25,813 bases of DNA, taken from the NCBI GenBank assembly GCA_002887195.1, contig PJAB01000477.1, forward strand, positions 1 to 25,813, read 5' to 3'. The position numbers were made by a program, and so were the translations under genes. This DNA comes from Chrysochromulina parva (lineage: Eukaryota > Haptophyta > Prymnesiales > Chrysochromulinaceae). Position 1 is the stretch's first letter, and each line of letters begins with the position of its first letter. Under the pieces are notes generated by a model, which was not told where the DNA came from, made no database searches, and saw nothing but the letters and a program-made list of their open reading frames with translations. Shown one piece after another: positions 1 through 8,810 of this stretch.

Positions 1-1976
1 GGTGGAGGGCTTGGGGGCGGTGGCGAGGGTGGCGGGGGCGAAGGCGGCGGTGGTGAGGGAGGTGGCGGCTCGGGCGGGGGCGAGGGTGGCGGCGAGGGAG
101 GTGGCGGCGAAGGTGGGGGTGGCGAGGGCGGCGGCTTGGGTGGTGGTGAGGGTGGCGGCGGCGAGGGTGGAGGTGAGGGTGGAGGTGGGAAAGGTGGAGG
201 GCTTGGAGGCGGTGGCGAGGGCGGTTTTCTGGGTGGAGGTGGCGAGGGTGGCTGCGGTGACGGAGGAGGAGGCAGCGGCGGCGGCGGCATTGGTGGCGGA
301 TTCATGGGAGAGGGTGGCGGCGGCGGCGAGGGCTCCGGTGAGGGTGTCGGAGGTGGCGGAACACTGGGAGGTGGCGGGATGGGCGGCGGGGATGGAGGTG
401 GCGACGGAAATGGGGTCGAGGGAGGCGGAATCGGCGGGGCCGAGGGGGGCGGCTCCGGAGGCGGCCTTGGAGGTGGAGGCTTTGGCGGCGGCAAGGGCGG
501 CGGCCTGGGCGGTGGCGATGGAGGAGGTTTAGGTGACGGAGGGGGTGGGCTAGGAGGGGGTGATGGCGGAGGTGGCGAAGGAGGAGGCGGCCGGGGTGGC
601 GAGGGTGGCGACGGTGGTGGCAAGGGCGGCGGCGGGGGAGGAGAGAGCGGCGGCGGCGACGGTGGCGGGGGGTAGTGCGTGTGCGGTGTGTGCGGATGGT
701 GCGGATGGTGCGGATGGTGCGGATGGTGCGGATGGTGCGGATGGTGGCCATGGAATATCATCTGCCGGTGATTTGATCTCGTGGGCACGTGCTGGTGGCG
801 CACCGAGCCATCCCGCCACTTTCCGGCTGGCTTCTCATCGGGTGTACTTTTTCCGCCGTGACCTGGCGAGTGCGGCGGCGGCGGCGGCGGTGGCGGCGAG
901 GGTGGAGGCGACGGCGGAGGCGACGGCGGTGGCGCCGGGCAAGTTGAGACTGTGCCAACGACCTCGGCTAGGGTCGTCGCCCAGGAGCAGACGGTGCCTC
1001 CGATGACATAGACATTGGGGGACCCCCAGGTAGCTTGGTTGGAATACACTTGGCAGTCGACAAGTGAGACTGTGCCGCCATAGACCCAAACACCGCCGAA
1101 AGCTGTGTTGGAGTCGATCTTGGAGCTGATGACTGAGACAGTGCCTCCACCAACGCCGACACCACCACCATACTGAGCTGAGTTGGAGTAGATCTGTGAG
1201 TTGATGATTGAGACTGTGCCTCCAACAATGTGAACGCCGCCGCCATACCAGCCTGGTACGTCAACTCGGTTGGAATACACTTGGCAGCTGACAAGTGAGA
1301 CTGTGCCTCCACCGACGAAGACACCACCACCATTAGTGCCGGCTGTGTTCCAGTAGATCGAGGAAGACGTTATTGTGACTGTGCCGGAAGAGACATAGAC
1401 ACCGCCGCCGTCACAATTAGAAGTGCACACAGACGATCCCTCCCCGAGGATGAAGCCTCCCGTGATGCTGAGCCCGATCAGTTGCACGACGCCCGATGAG
1501 CCCGTGTTGATGTTCAGCACACGGCGCTGACTCGATGAGCTGGCTTGTGCATCAAGCACGACCGTGGCTCCTGCTGCCGCCTCGATGACGACGCTCCTGG
1601 TGATGCTGATCTCGGCGCTGAGGGCGTAGGTGCCGGCGGCAAGGACAATGTGGCCAACGGCGAGGTTGGCGAGTGCACTTGTCAGGCCGGCGCTGGTGCT
1701 CACCTGGGTCTGCAGCTCACGGCGGTGGCTGGGCACAAGGGACGCCGAGCCCACGATGGTTGTGGAGTGCGCGAGCTCTCGCCCATGCTGCTGGCTGCTC
1801 GGAAGTGCTAGTCCAAGCTCCGTCGAAGGCGGTCGTGGCGCCTGCAAGGGGCTGGATCCGCCGCCGTCGGGCGCGGGCGGGAGCGGCGGAGGCGGCACTA
1901 CGATCGAAGGCGGCGGCACAGGCGAATGTGTCGAGGCCGTCACGGCGATGATCCCGTGCAGTAGTCCTCGAGCCAT
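1..1976 (-). CDS. Secreted proline-rich beta-helix (pectin-lyase-fold-like) surface protein, 3' end beyond window
   Basis: One frame is open from an ATG at 1976 to base 1 (at least 658 codons) without a stop, and an in-frame TGA lies just upstream of the ATG (1982-1980), which fixes the start. Residues 1-18 look like a short signal peptide. A first PPPP-rich stretch follows, then a region typical of right-handed beta-helix proteins (VLAAGTYAL, ITRSVVIEA, LIGLSITGG). From about residue 190 there are about six imperfect repeats of 24-29 residues built on GGGVxVGGGTVSxxxSxxYSN. Next come a PPPSPPP block, a six-unit HHP tract and more than 200 residues of PPS/PPP tail, as in hydroxyproline-rich algal wall glycoproteins. 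Family knowledge suggests an extracellular or wall adhesin-like protein; substrate and partners are unknown. The weak point is the N-terminus, since a 1 kb non-coding stretch lies upstream and could hide a 5' exon. Confidence 0.8.
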   Translation of the reverse strand, partial: MARGLLHGIIAVTASTHSPVPPPSIVVPPPPLPPAPDGGGSSPLQAPRPPSTELGLALPSSQQHGRELAHSTTIVGSASLVPSHRRELQTQVSTSAGLTSALANLAVGHIVLAAGTYALSAEISITRSVVIEAAAGATVVLDAQASSSSQRRVLNINTGSSGVVQLIGLSITGGFILGEGSSVCTSNCDGGGVYVSSGTVTITSSSIYWNTAGTNGGGVFVGGGTVSLVSCQVYSNRVDVPGWYGGGVHIVGGTVSIINSQIYSNSAQYGGGVGVGGGTVSVISSKIDSNTAFGGVWVYGGTVSLVDCQVYSNQATWGSPNVYVIGGTVCSWATTLAEVVGTVSTCPAPPPSPPPSPPPSPPPPPPPPHSPGHGGKSTPDEKPAGKWRDGSVRHQHVPTRSNHRQMIFHGHHPHHPHHPHHPHHPHHPHTPHTHYPPPPSPPPLSPPPPPPLPPPSPPSPPRPPPPSPPPPSPPPSPPPPSPKPPPSPPPRPPPLPPPKPPPPRPPPEPPPSAPPIPPPSTPFPSPPPSPPPIPPPPSVPPPPTPSPEPSPPPPPSPMNPPPMPPPPLPPPPSPQPPSPPPPRKPPSPPPPSPPPFPPPPSPPPSPPPPSPPPKPPPSPPPPSPPPPSPPPSPPPEPPPPSPPPPSPPPPSPPPPSPP
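693..746 (-). repeat. 9-bp minisatellite, six perfect copies, coding His-His-Pro
   Basis: The plus-strand unit CGGATGGTG is repeated six times without error. On the coding (minus) strand it reads CAC CAT CCG and gives (HHP)6 inside the proline-rich tail of the surface protein. The length is a multiple of three, so copy-number change would keep the frame. The histidine density could bind metal ions, which is inference. Confidence 0.9.
960..1410 (-). repeat. Tandem beta-helix coding repeats (about 72-87 bp units)
   Basis: Six degenerate copies encode the rung GGG-V-x-V-GGGTVS-x-x-x-S-x-x-YSN. The DNA core that encodes GGCACAGTCTCA is nearly identical between copies, so the array probably grew by recent unit duplication. 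Unit length varies by insertions between the YSN and the next GGG, as expected for loops between beta-helix rungs. Confidence 0.75.
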
Positions 1977-3025
1977 CGATCACAGACCAAAAGTGCCTTC
2001 GGCTGGAGATAAGGTCACAACTGTGTGGCCCCCCCGCTCAGCAGCAGCCGTGGTCTGTCCTGTCCGGGTGCAGAGAGAGAGAGTCGATCACCAGCGTGAG
2101 ATGGAGCAGCACTTTGGGCGGGGCGTGAGGCATGTGCTGGCACTTGGCGTTGCCAGACTTGTGGCGAGCGCCTGTGTGCGGAGTGGGAAACTTATGGTTG
2201 TCTGTCTCGATCTCAAAATTTGGAACATCAGATATCACACATCGGAAACAGTGCATGCAGCAGCTTGACAATCGTTGTCGGTCAACACCGAGTTAAGGGA
2301 GGGATGCTTCTGCCCTCCCTCAACAGGCATTCCCCACGCGACGGCACAACGCACAAGAAGGCGCAATGCCACAACCCAGCAGCAGCAGAGCACAAGAACG
2401 TACGCGTCATCCATGTGAACGTACCCCCCCTGTTGAGAGCGGAGGCGACGCGACAGGCAACGCACCTTTTCTCTCCCAGCCGCCTTTGAGAGGTGCACAC
2501 CCTTCAGGGAACTGTACAACTCGTCGACTGCACGCGCGGCAGTGGCTGCCGCGCGACGGTGAGTCGGACCCAGCGGGTCGCGTACGGGTCGCGGGGCGAA
2601 GTGTACCGCGAAGATGTGAGATGTGACGGGGAGCAGGCGGGGGCGGACGGGTGGGAGCATCTGTTCTACATCTGTTCGGCTCTCGACCGGACTACACCGT
2701 CACGTAAACCAGATTCTCAGCTCTCATGGTGTGGTCGTCACCAGGCGTCGCAAAGACCGCACGGGCACACGCCCGGACACGCTTCACACCGACACCGTGA
2801 CGCATCGCGTTACGCACTCTCGCGCGCACCACCCGACGGCGACGCCGAGAGCCTCTCCAACGACTATATAGATGCCATGCACATGGCGCCCAACGCAACC
2901 GAACCGAGGGGGAGGGGGGGGATGAGCGCCGACTCGGGTGCAGCTTAATGAAGAGCATCTCACGCACGTGGGTTACCTTCGGTATCTCGGCGTGCGTGAT
3001 CATCTGCACATCTGCTAGCACGCCT
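1977..3025. other. Intergenic region, about 1 kb, between two minus-strand genes
   Basis: This holds the 3' flank of the WSNG-repeat gene and the promoter side of the beta-helix gene. I see no recognisable protein. Visible elements are a perfect 8-bp hairpin at 2296-2320 and a TATA-like CTATATAG at about 2863-2870 that reads the same on both strands. That TATA-like site lies about 890 bp from the beta-helix ATG, so it would imply a long leader or a 5' intron if it is used. Several overlapping open frames on both strands have no family signature. Confidence 0.5.
2296..2320. repeat. Inverted repeat / hairpin, 8-bp perfect stem
   Basis: AGGGAGGG at 2296-2303 pairs perfectly with CCCTCCCT at 2313-2320 around a 9-nt loop. 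It lies upstream of the beta-helix gene. The role is unknown; it could act in the leader RNA or at the DNA level. Confidence 0.6.
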
Positions 3026-4612
3026 TTAGCACGCCTCGCCATGCTCGGCGTCCACGTAAGCGTACGTCGGTCGAGCGGACTGATGAGACGCGTAATCAGA
3101 CGCGGGCTCCACCGCTCTCCCCGCGGCTCCAGGTCCACTCACAGGTCCATCCTCCCAGGAGAGCTTCTCGCCCTCCCACGCATAGCTCACTGGCTTTTCG
3201 AGCGACGACATGCGCAGCCTGTCCTTGCGGAATCCAGGGAGCCTCGTACTGCCGCCGAACTCGTCCAGCTCCACCTCGCGAGGCGAGCAGCCATCTGTAT
3301 CTTCAAAATCTCCAAACCGTATCTCGGCCTTGATCTCCGTGCCGATCCCATCGCTCGCGCTCGCGACCTCCCTGGCACCGTACGCGGCCGTGAGCGCCGC
3401 GAGCCCCTCGGTGCAAACGGCAGGCAGCCTCGTCTTGAGAGAGCCGAGGGTTCCCCACAGGAGGAGCCAACCGCCGCCGAGCAGCTCCTTGGCTTCCTTG
3501 GCATCCTCATGCCGATCTGCGGACTCCTCGGTGGTCACGGCGCTCGCATACGCGCCATGCTGCGACAGCTCTCTTGAGCGCCGGCGTAAGTTGCTGAGCA
3601 GCTCACGCGCGTCGTCGCGCAGCAACTGGCTCTGCAACACTCCATGCCGCCTGTACGAGTGGGCAGCGAACGCGCCTCCGCTAATCAGCAGCAGCAGCAG
3701 CAGAGGCGTTCCAGCACCGCCCCCGCCACCACGTGTGCTCCGAGCATCGGCGGTCACGTCGGCGCGAGGACTCGGTTCTAGGGCTCCTTGCTCGTACGAG
3801 TACGCATCGGCAGACGACACTCCAGCAGCGTGCGAGTACATCGATGTACCCAAGATGCTGGAAGCAGCACCACTGCTTCCGGCGGCGGCGGCTCTCGTAT
3901 CGACGGCAAAGGCTGCTGCTTGGGGCTTCACTGGGGGCTTCACTGGGGCCTTCTCGCCAGCGGGCCGATGCGCGGCGGCGGCGAAATCGGCGGCCCAGTA
4001 GTCTGGCCCAGCGCCGGGAGTGCCCGCAGCGAGAAGTGGTGGCGGGGGCGGGGGCCAAGATCGAGGTTTGGCGGCGGGGAGGTGCTCAGTCGGACCCTGT
4101 GACACCATCTTGGTCCATACCTCTCCGTTGCTCCAATCGATGACATTGTTGATGCCACCATCGAGCGCGTAGCCGGCACGAAGCTTGCCGAGCACACCGA
4201 ACATGTGGATTGTATCGCCGCTCACAGAGCCCATCGCCGGCGCAGTGAAGAAGTCCGACTCGGCCCGGGCAGTCGAGGGGCTGGGCAGACTGAGGGCGAC
4301 CTCGAGGTTCCCTTGTTTGTTACGGTACTCACCAGCCCAAGTTGGGGGAGGCAGCAAGGTTGGCAATGAGTGTCGCGTCCACACGACTCCATTGCTCCAA
4401 GTCACAGCTTCACGCGAGAGTGTGCCTTCGAGGCCTGCGAGATGGGCCTTTGTATCGCCAATGACTGTACCTGTGATGTCCCAGTCGTCGGAGTGCGCGA
4501 GCAGCTCATCGCCGCCCGAGCGCTTAAGCGTGATCTTCAAGTCGTCAGGGTCGTAGAAGTCGCCATCCCATAGCGAAGATCCCGCGATGGCGACGGTGAG
4601 CACGAGCAGCAT
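3026..4612 (-). CDS. Single-pass membrane protein with two WSNGxVWT repeats
   Basis: I place the start at 4612, where the protein begins with a hydrophobic signal peptide (MLLVLTVAIAGSSLW); this gives 528 residues. The frame is also open from an ATG at 4813, which would add 67 residues and bury the signal peptide. The luminal or outer part has two related units, each about 45 residues before a near-identical block: TWSNGVVWTR at 71-80 and DWSNGEVWTK at 159-168, each preceded by a G(T/S)V(I/S)GDT segment. A Pro/Ala-rich stalk follows, then one transmembrane segment at about 301-318 (GTPLLLLLLISGG) and a cytoplasmic tail of about 210 residues with acidic patches. The repeat looks like a small beta-rich module seen in protist proteins, but I cannot name it. 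The overall shape is that of a type I surface receptor or adhesin. Function is unknown. Confidence 0.75.
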   Translation of the reverse strand: MLLVLTVAIAGSSLWDGDFYDPDDLKITLKRSGGDELLAHSDDWDITGTVIGDTKAHLAGLEGTLSREAVTWSNGVVWTRHSLPTLLPPPTWAGEYRNKQGNLEVALSLPSPSTARAESDFFTAPAMGSVSGDTIHMFGVLGKLRAGYALDGGINNVIDWSNGEVWTKMVSQGPTEHLPAAKPRSWPPPPPPLLAAGTPGAGPDYWAADFAAAAHRPAGEKAPVKPPVKPQAAAFAVDTRAAAAGSSGAASSILGTSMYSHAAGVSSADAYSYEQGALEPSPRADVTADARSTRGGGGGAGTPLLLLLLISGGAFAAHSYRRHGVLQSQLLRDDARELLSNLRRRSRELSQHGAYASAVTTEESADRHEDAKEAKELLGGGWLLLWGTLGSLKTRLPAVCTEGLAALTAAYGAREVASASDGIGTEIKAEIRFGDFEDTDGCSPREVELDEFGGSTRLPGFRKDRLRMSSLEKPVSYAWEGEKLSWEDGPVSGPGAAGRAVEPASDYASHQSARPTYAYVDAEHGEAC

Positions 4613-5163
4613 GTTAAGCTGAAAGCTCCGGCGGGGGCAACCGTCGCTTTCACCGTCGCCCACCGCGTTCGCGACACCAAATGCACAAAATCGGAGCCAC
4701 CTCTCTCTCTCGGCGGGCGCGACGCAAAAAAGTTTTGCGCCGTGGCGGGCGCGGATGTAGCATGCACAGAGACCTGCGCAAACCCAATGCGACAACGGCA
4801 GCGGCTGACACATGTACTTTTGAGATCGTGTCCGTCACACCCCGCACTAGCCCTTCACACATATATCCTATACAGTACGCAATCTCTGCGTTCAGAGCGG
4901 TGTCCATGGCGGTACCGGGGGGGAGTGTGCCATGGACCGACGACCGGTCATGGTCGATGGTGGTGTCAGAGCGGGCGAGCGCGGCGCTGCGGCAGTCCCC
5001 GTGGATTCAGCTGTCCAGTCGTTCGGCTCTTAAGTTATAATCTAATAAACACACCACACGGTTAAAGGTCTAAGATCTCCTGTGGGTGCCGTGCGGTGGT
5101 ACCGAGACTTGGCTCACCGTGGTTCTCCTCCGTCTCGCGCTTCTCGCTCCAAGATCTCTCAAT
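4613..5163. other. Intergenic region between MTHFSD-like and WSNG-repeat genes
   Basis: This is the 3' flank of the MTHFSD-like gene and the promoter side of the WSNG gene, both on the minus strand. A TATA-like stretch on the minus strand (about 4858-4873, containing TATAGGATATATG) lies about 45 bp upstream of the alternative ATG at 4813 and about 250 bp upstream of the preferred ATG at 4612. No other gene is evident. Confidence 0.45.
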
Positions 5164-6231
5164 TCACAGTGAAGCTGAAGGCTCACTGGTTCGTCCACGG
5201 CCTCTCCCACCCCGCCCCCTACCCCGCGGCTTGCCACGCCCGCGCGGCCCTCGCTCGGCGAGTGGCGGCAGCTTCTCATCCGGACCCGACGGCAGCGGCG
5301 CGCCACGCTCCGCCTCCAGCCGCTGCTTGAGTGTCTGCAGGACACGGATCTGCGCCAGCTTTTGTGGGGAGAGCAAGTCCCAATACACGCCGCTCGGCTT
5401 GGGCGCGCGGCCCTCGCCCACGCGAATCACGCGCGTCGGAGTCACGATCACATCCACGGGCACGTCATGCTTCGTCAAGGCTCCGCCTGGCATGTCGTCG
5501 ACGACCTGGCAGTCGTGCACCGTAGTCACGACTATCGTGGACGCTGCGTCCAGGTTGCCCATGAGTGAGAGGATGCCCCACTCTAGCTCGGCGAAGCCCT
5601 CACCCTTGCCCACGCGCGCGCCAGTGCTTGGGCACACGGCGGTCGAGCCTACGACCACGAGATCTACGGTGTACTTGGCATCGAGCCCAATCGGTGTCCC
5701 GTGCTCCGCGACGCCCTTGGAGTTGGTCAGGTCTGCGATCGTACCACCAGCTGGCATATTATCCTTCACGCTGACCGTCGAGAAGAAGCCCGTGCGCAGC
5801 CGCGGTTGTGGCGTGAGAAGCACCTTGTCACGCTCGAGGACCATTTGTCGAACCGGCCGCTGCGGTGTGTCAGGGTTGACCTTCACACAGCGCGCAGCCT
5901 GAAACTCAGGTAGGTCGCCGAGTCGTGCGGCCGCCTCGTCAGCGCCGACGAAATTAGGAATGCGGTGATGCACCGGACGAGGCTGCCTCGCAATGTCCTT
6001 CTCTTCCATATAGTCCCAGATGCGCTTACGAATCACCCACTTCCAGGGAGTGCGCAGGCCAGCGAACGCTGCATCAGCCTCCCCCTGCATAGCTGCCATC
6101 GCCTCGGCATCGCGCGCGAGACGATCCGCCTCGTACGAAGGCGCATCAAAGGCGGCGCTCGCCATGGCTAACGCTCGCGGATTCGGCTCGCCGCGCAAGA
6201 TCAGCATCGTGGCGAGGGATGGCAAGAGCAT
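5164..6231 (-). CDS. MTHFSD: MTHFSD-like protein (5-formyl-THF cyclo-ligase fold) with RG-rich tail
   Basis: 355 residues from the first ATG (6231). The frame is open further upstream to 6420, but only from a GTG. Residues 64-300 match methenyltetrahydrofolate-synthetase-domain proteins closely: [91 protein letters not shown] and [11 protein letters not shown]. The GKGEG(F/Y)AELE block is the nucleotide-binding hallmark of the 5-formyltetrahydrofolate cyclo-ligase fold. Animal MTHFSD carries a C-terminal RRM. Here the C-terminus (about 328-347) is instead a run of RG/RGG repeats, another kind of RNA-binding tail. Whether it makes methenyl-THF or only binds RNA cannot be told from sequence. 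No clear targeting signal is seen, so cytosol or nucleus is likely. Confidence 0.9.
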   Translation of the reverse strand: MLLPSLATMLILRGEPNPRALAMASAAFDAPSYEADRLARDAEAMAAMQGEADAAFAGLRTPWKWVIRKRIWDYMEEKDIARQPRPVHHRIPNFVGADEAAARLGDLPEFQAARCVKVNPDTPQRPVRQMVLERDKVLLTPQPRLRTGFFSTVSVKDNMPAGGTIADLTNSKGVAEHGTPIGLDAKYTVDLVVVGSTAVCPSTGARVGKGEGFAELEWGILSLMGNLDAASTIVVTTVHDCQVVDDMPGGALTKHDVPVDVIVTPTRVIRVGEGRAPKPSGVYWDLLSPQKLAQIRVLQTLKQRLEAERGAPLPSGPDEKLPPLAERGPRGRGKPRGRGRGGRGRGRTSEPSASL

Positions 6232-6474
6232 CCTCAGTTCCTCACGTTCTTCCGGGCTTCTGTGAAAACAACAATGTCGAGTGTGAAATACCTTCGAGTG
6301 TCGAGTTGCGTGGAAGTACTGTGGAACTGTACATGTATTCCTATGCGTCCCAGCTCTGTATGGAACGGCTGTGAGCCGGAGCGTACAAGTGTTCTCAGTT
6401 CCGAGAAGGCACCAACTCACAGTTGAAAAGGTCGTGCCTGTATGCGTCCCGTGTTATGGCCAGGGCACCCTCTC

Positions 6475-7269
6475 CTACAAGCCCGCCGCCCTTTTCCGCC
6501 TCCGGTCATCTACATCTGCGAACATTGCCTGGATGGCCACGCGCTCCTCCGGGGACAGGTCCGGGTGCCACAGGTCGAAGAGAAGCACGACACGATCGGC
6601 ATCTCCGTCGTTCCATGTTTCGTGCTCGAAGGCGTCGTCGAAGATGAGCGCCTTGCCCACTTCCCACTGGCGTGTTTCTCCGGCGACACGGATGCCGCAA
6701 CGCTCCGGCTCAGGCACGAGCAGCGGCAGATGCACGCGAAGGCGCAGATTGGCAGGCGCGCAGTGCGGCGCAATCTTGCTCTTCGGTGCGAGCGTTGAGA
6801 AGAACGCGAAGGCAAAAGGCATATCTCCAACACAAAGACCTGGGATTGACTCAAGCACCGTCGTCGTCGTCGGGCATCGCGCCATCATCTGCGGACGCCG
6901 GACGCCGCGGTCGATGAGCGACGCCCAATGCCACTTTTTGGCGCCAGTATGCAGCGCGCTCGCATGGTCGGTCTGGTCGGCCTCGTAGTCGGATGGCAAG
7001 TTCAGGCTGTTCAAAGCCTGGTACTCTTCGAGAATGGCACCAGTGGACGCCTCGAGCTGCTGAATCCAGGGCTGTGCCCACGTTGCCGATCGCTCATGCC
7101 AAGCTTTGCTCGTGAGGCCGGGGTAGTAGAAGAGCGAAGGCGCGGGTCGATGTGTGCCTGCAACGCGCAGCACGCGCGAGGCAATGAGAGACGCGCGAGT
7201 CCCCGACGACATTGACGTGGAGCTTCGCGGTATGAACATGCGTGTGAAACAAATGGCAAGAAACATCAT
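6475..7269 (-). CDS. Aspartyl/asparaginyl beta-hydroxylase (Fe(II)/2-oxoglutarate oxygenase)
   Basis: 264 residues from the ATG at 7269; the codon before it is GTG. The C-terminal half carries the Asp/Asn beta-hydroxylase signature: LRLRVHLPLLVP, CGIRVAGETRQWEVGKALIF, DDAFEHETWNDGDADRVVLLFDLWHP. By homology H180 (in RVHLPL) and H215 (in FEHETW) are the two iron-binding histidines, and the arginine in DRVVLLFD binds 2-oxoglutarate. The N-terminal MMFLAICF is hydrophobic and may be a signal anchor, which fits ER-located hydroxylation of secreted or membrane proteins. Animal AspH has a long TPR region that is absent here. The WHERSATW and LPSDY segments upstream are also usual in this family. 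The gene is only 62 bp downstream of the EF-hand gene's stop codon. Confidence 0.9.
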   Translation of the reverse strand: MMFLAICFTRMFIPRSSTSMSSGTRASLIASRVLRVAGTHRPAPSLFYYPGLTSKAWHERSATWAQPWIQQLEASTGAILEEYQALNSLNLPSDYEADQTDHASALHTGAKKWHWASLIDRGVRRPQMMARCPTTTTVLESIPGLCVGDMPFAFAFFSTLAPKSKIAPHCAPANLRLRVHLPLLVPEPERCGIRVAGETRQWEVGKALIFDDAFEHETWNDGDADRVVLLFDLWHPDLSPEERVAIQAMFADVDDRRRKRAAGL

Positions 7270-7331
7270 CACCCAACTTCACCTAGCGTGCTGCTCGATC
7301 ACACTCTGTGTCGTCCGAACCCAACCCAACT

Positions 7332-8810
7332 CTAAAGCACTTCCGCATTGAGCGAGAAGCGCTCATTCTTCTTCGGCCGCCTCTTGATGTGCTCCGACAG
7401 GACCTCAACGTCGTCCTGACCCATCGCCTCCTTGGCCTGCATGTCCCTCTTGCCCATGGCCGCTGGTGCCACCGTGTCACGCGCGAGTGCGTCGACAAAC
7501 TCTTTGTAGTTGACCTCACCGTTGCCGTCGTCGTCACACGCGGCGATGAGCTCGTCGAGCTTGGCGTTATCTATCGGGATATTCCACAAATCGAGCGCGC
7601 GTGCCAGCTCCTTTTTATTGAGCGTGCCGGAGCGATCGAGGTCCACGTACTGGAAGGCCTTCATCATGTTCGAGAAGCGCGAGTTGAGACCCTCAACAGC
7701 CGATCTCACCATCGCGCTGTTCTTCTTGAGCGCAGAGCGGTCGATGGGCTTGTTGGCCGGAGGCGGGGGCGCAGCCGCCGGTGGCGCGAGGTGCGCAGCG
7801 GCGGTCGTAACCTGGACCTCGCTCATGTTTGCTTTCATGTCGAACGCCAGGGCCAACGAGCGCTCCTCCATCTTGGGCGCCCTCTTGCGCAAGGGCGGCG
7901 GCGGCGCCAACGTGGCCAACGTGGCGGCGGTCTTGGCTCGTCGAAGGCTGACGAGAGAATCACGATGAAGCACGAACTCCTTGTAGCTCTCCTCGTGCGG
8001 TAGCGGCGCCTGGGAGCGGTACGGTCCGTCGGCGAGTTGCGTCGGGAACATGATAGCTTTGATCGACCGGTGCTCCTGTGGCGGTGTGCGCGGCCGCCGC
8101 GGAACAGGGCGCTGGTAGATCTGGAGCGATCTGCGGGTTTCGTCGCGTGAAAGGCTCGTGCGGCTGAGCTGCGCGCTTTTGACGAACATGGCGCTCTCCG
8201 AGCGGCTCATGCCGTACACGGCCGGTGCGAGCGCGGACGCTCCGGCCGCCTTCTCGGCCGCCTTGACTGGCGCCCCTGCTCTGGGTGGTGCAGCCGCAGA
8301 TGCGGGACGAGTGAGTTGACGAGTGGAGCCCAGCGGCAGCGCCGCCTGCTCGACGGCCTGCCGATCAACGTACCGGAGCGCGTGCAGCTGGCGATGGGCC
8401 GCGGCCATTCTCTCGTTATCTGCTCGCGTGGGATAGACACTCGGAGATGCAGCCTGCTGCTCGTGCAACTGCAAGAGTGAGGAGGCGGACAATGTTCGTG
8501 TCATTTTCATGGCCTTGGTCTCCATCTGCTCCATCCGGGCCTCCATCCGAGCTTCCCCGCGATGGCGCATCGCTGCGAGCGCTAAGTCGCGGCTGTCGGA
8601 GCGCCTCATGCTCAGCTGTGCGAGCACCGCTGACTCATGTGTGGGAGGGATGGAGCGCCACGAGAGCATACTGTCAAGGTCATGGCGGTTCGTCAAGTGG
8701 TTGTGCAATGCAGCCGCGGTGGAAAGTTCGGCCTCGCGCTGCCTCGCAGCGAGCATCAGGGGTGCCGATAAGGGTCGGGTTCCAGTCGGGCGCATTGGAA
8801 GGGCCGACAT
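7332..8810 (-). CDS. Two-EF-hand calcium-binding protein with long disordered N-terminus
   Basis: 492 residues from the first ATG at 8810; the frame extends upstream to 8837 only through TTG. Two consecutive EF-hands lie near the C-terminus: loop 1 DLDRSGTLNKKE (about 390-401) and loop 2 DDDGNGEVNYKE (about 426-437). Both have D at position 1, G at 6 and E at 12, so both should bind calcium. They form one pair, unlike the four of calmodulin. The first 370 residues are Ala/Arg/Ser-rich with predicted disorder, Met-rich helical stretches (about 90-115) and a Pro/Ala linker before the EF pair. A basic tail ends in NERFSLNAEVL. The shape resembles axonemal or basal-body EF-hand proteins, and neighbouring genes include cilium factors, but this is inference. 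Confidence 0.85.
   Translation of the reverse strand: MSALPMRPTGTRPLSAPLMLAARQREAELSTAAALHNHLTNRHDLDSMLSWRSIPPTHESAVLAQLSMRRSDSRDLALAAMRHRGEARMEARMEQMETKAMKMTRTLSASSLLQLHEQQAASPSVYPTRADNERMAAAHRQLHALRYVDRQAVEQAALPLGSTRQLTRPASAAAPPRAGAPVKAAEKAAGASALAPAVYGMSRSESAMFVKSAQLSRTSLSRDETRRSLQIYQRPVPRRPRTPPQEHRSIKAIMFPTQLADGPYRSQAPLPHEESYKEFVLHRDSLVSLRRAKTAATLATLAPPPPLRKRAPKMEERSLALAFDMKANMSEVQVTTAAAHLAPPAAAPPPPANKPIDRSALKKNSAMVRSAVEGLNSRFSNMMKAFQYVDLDRSGTLNKKELARALDLWNIPIDNAKLDELIAACDDDGNGEVNYKEFVDALARDTVAPAAMGKRDMQAKEAMGQDDVEVLSEHIKRRPKKNERFSLNAEVL

Noticed and set aside
2..675. Two long Gly/Ala-rich plus-strand frames (2-532 and 136-675)
   Set aside because: They are the antisense shadow of the PPS/PPP tail of the minus-strand beta-helix protein. 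That minus frame is open for 658 codons with a signal peptide and recognised repeats.
693..746. CRISPR-like array
   Set aside because: The repeat unit is 9 bp with no spacers and lies inside a protein-coding frame in a eukaryote.
2235..2660. 141-codon minus-strand frame with a hydrophobic patch
   Set aside because: No domain or family signature; coding-like features are weak and it lies in the 1 kb gap upstream of the beta-helix gene. It may be chance in GC-rich DNA.
3210..4001. 263-codon plus-strand frame
   Set aside because: Runs antisense to the WSNG-repeat gene; that gene has a signal peptide, repeats and a transmembrane span.
6232..6420. Longer N-terminus for the MTHFSD-like gene (63 extra codons)
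   Set aside because: Starts at GTG, not ATG, and adds no family sequence. The in-frame ATG at 6231 is the first usable start.
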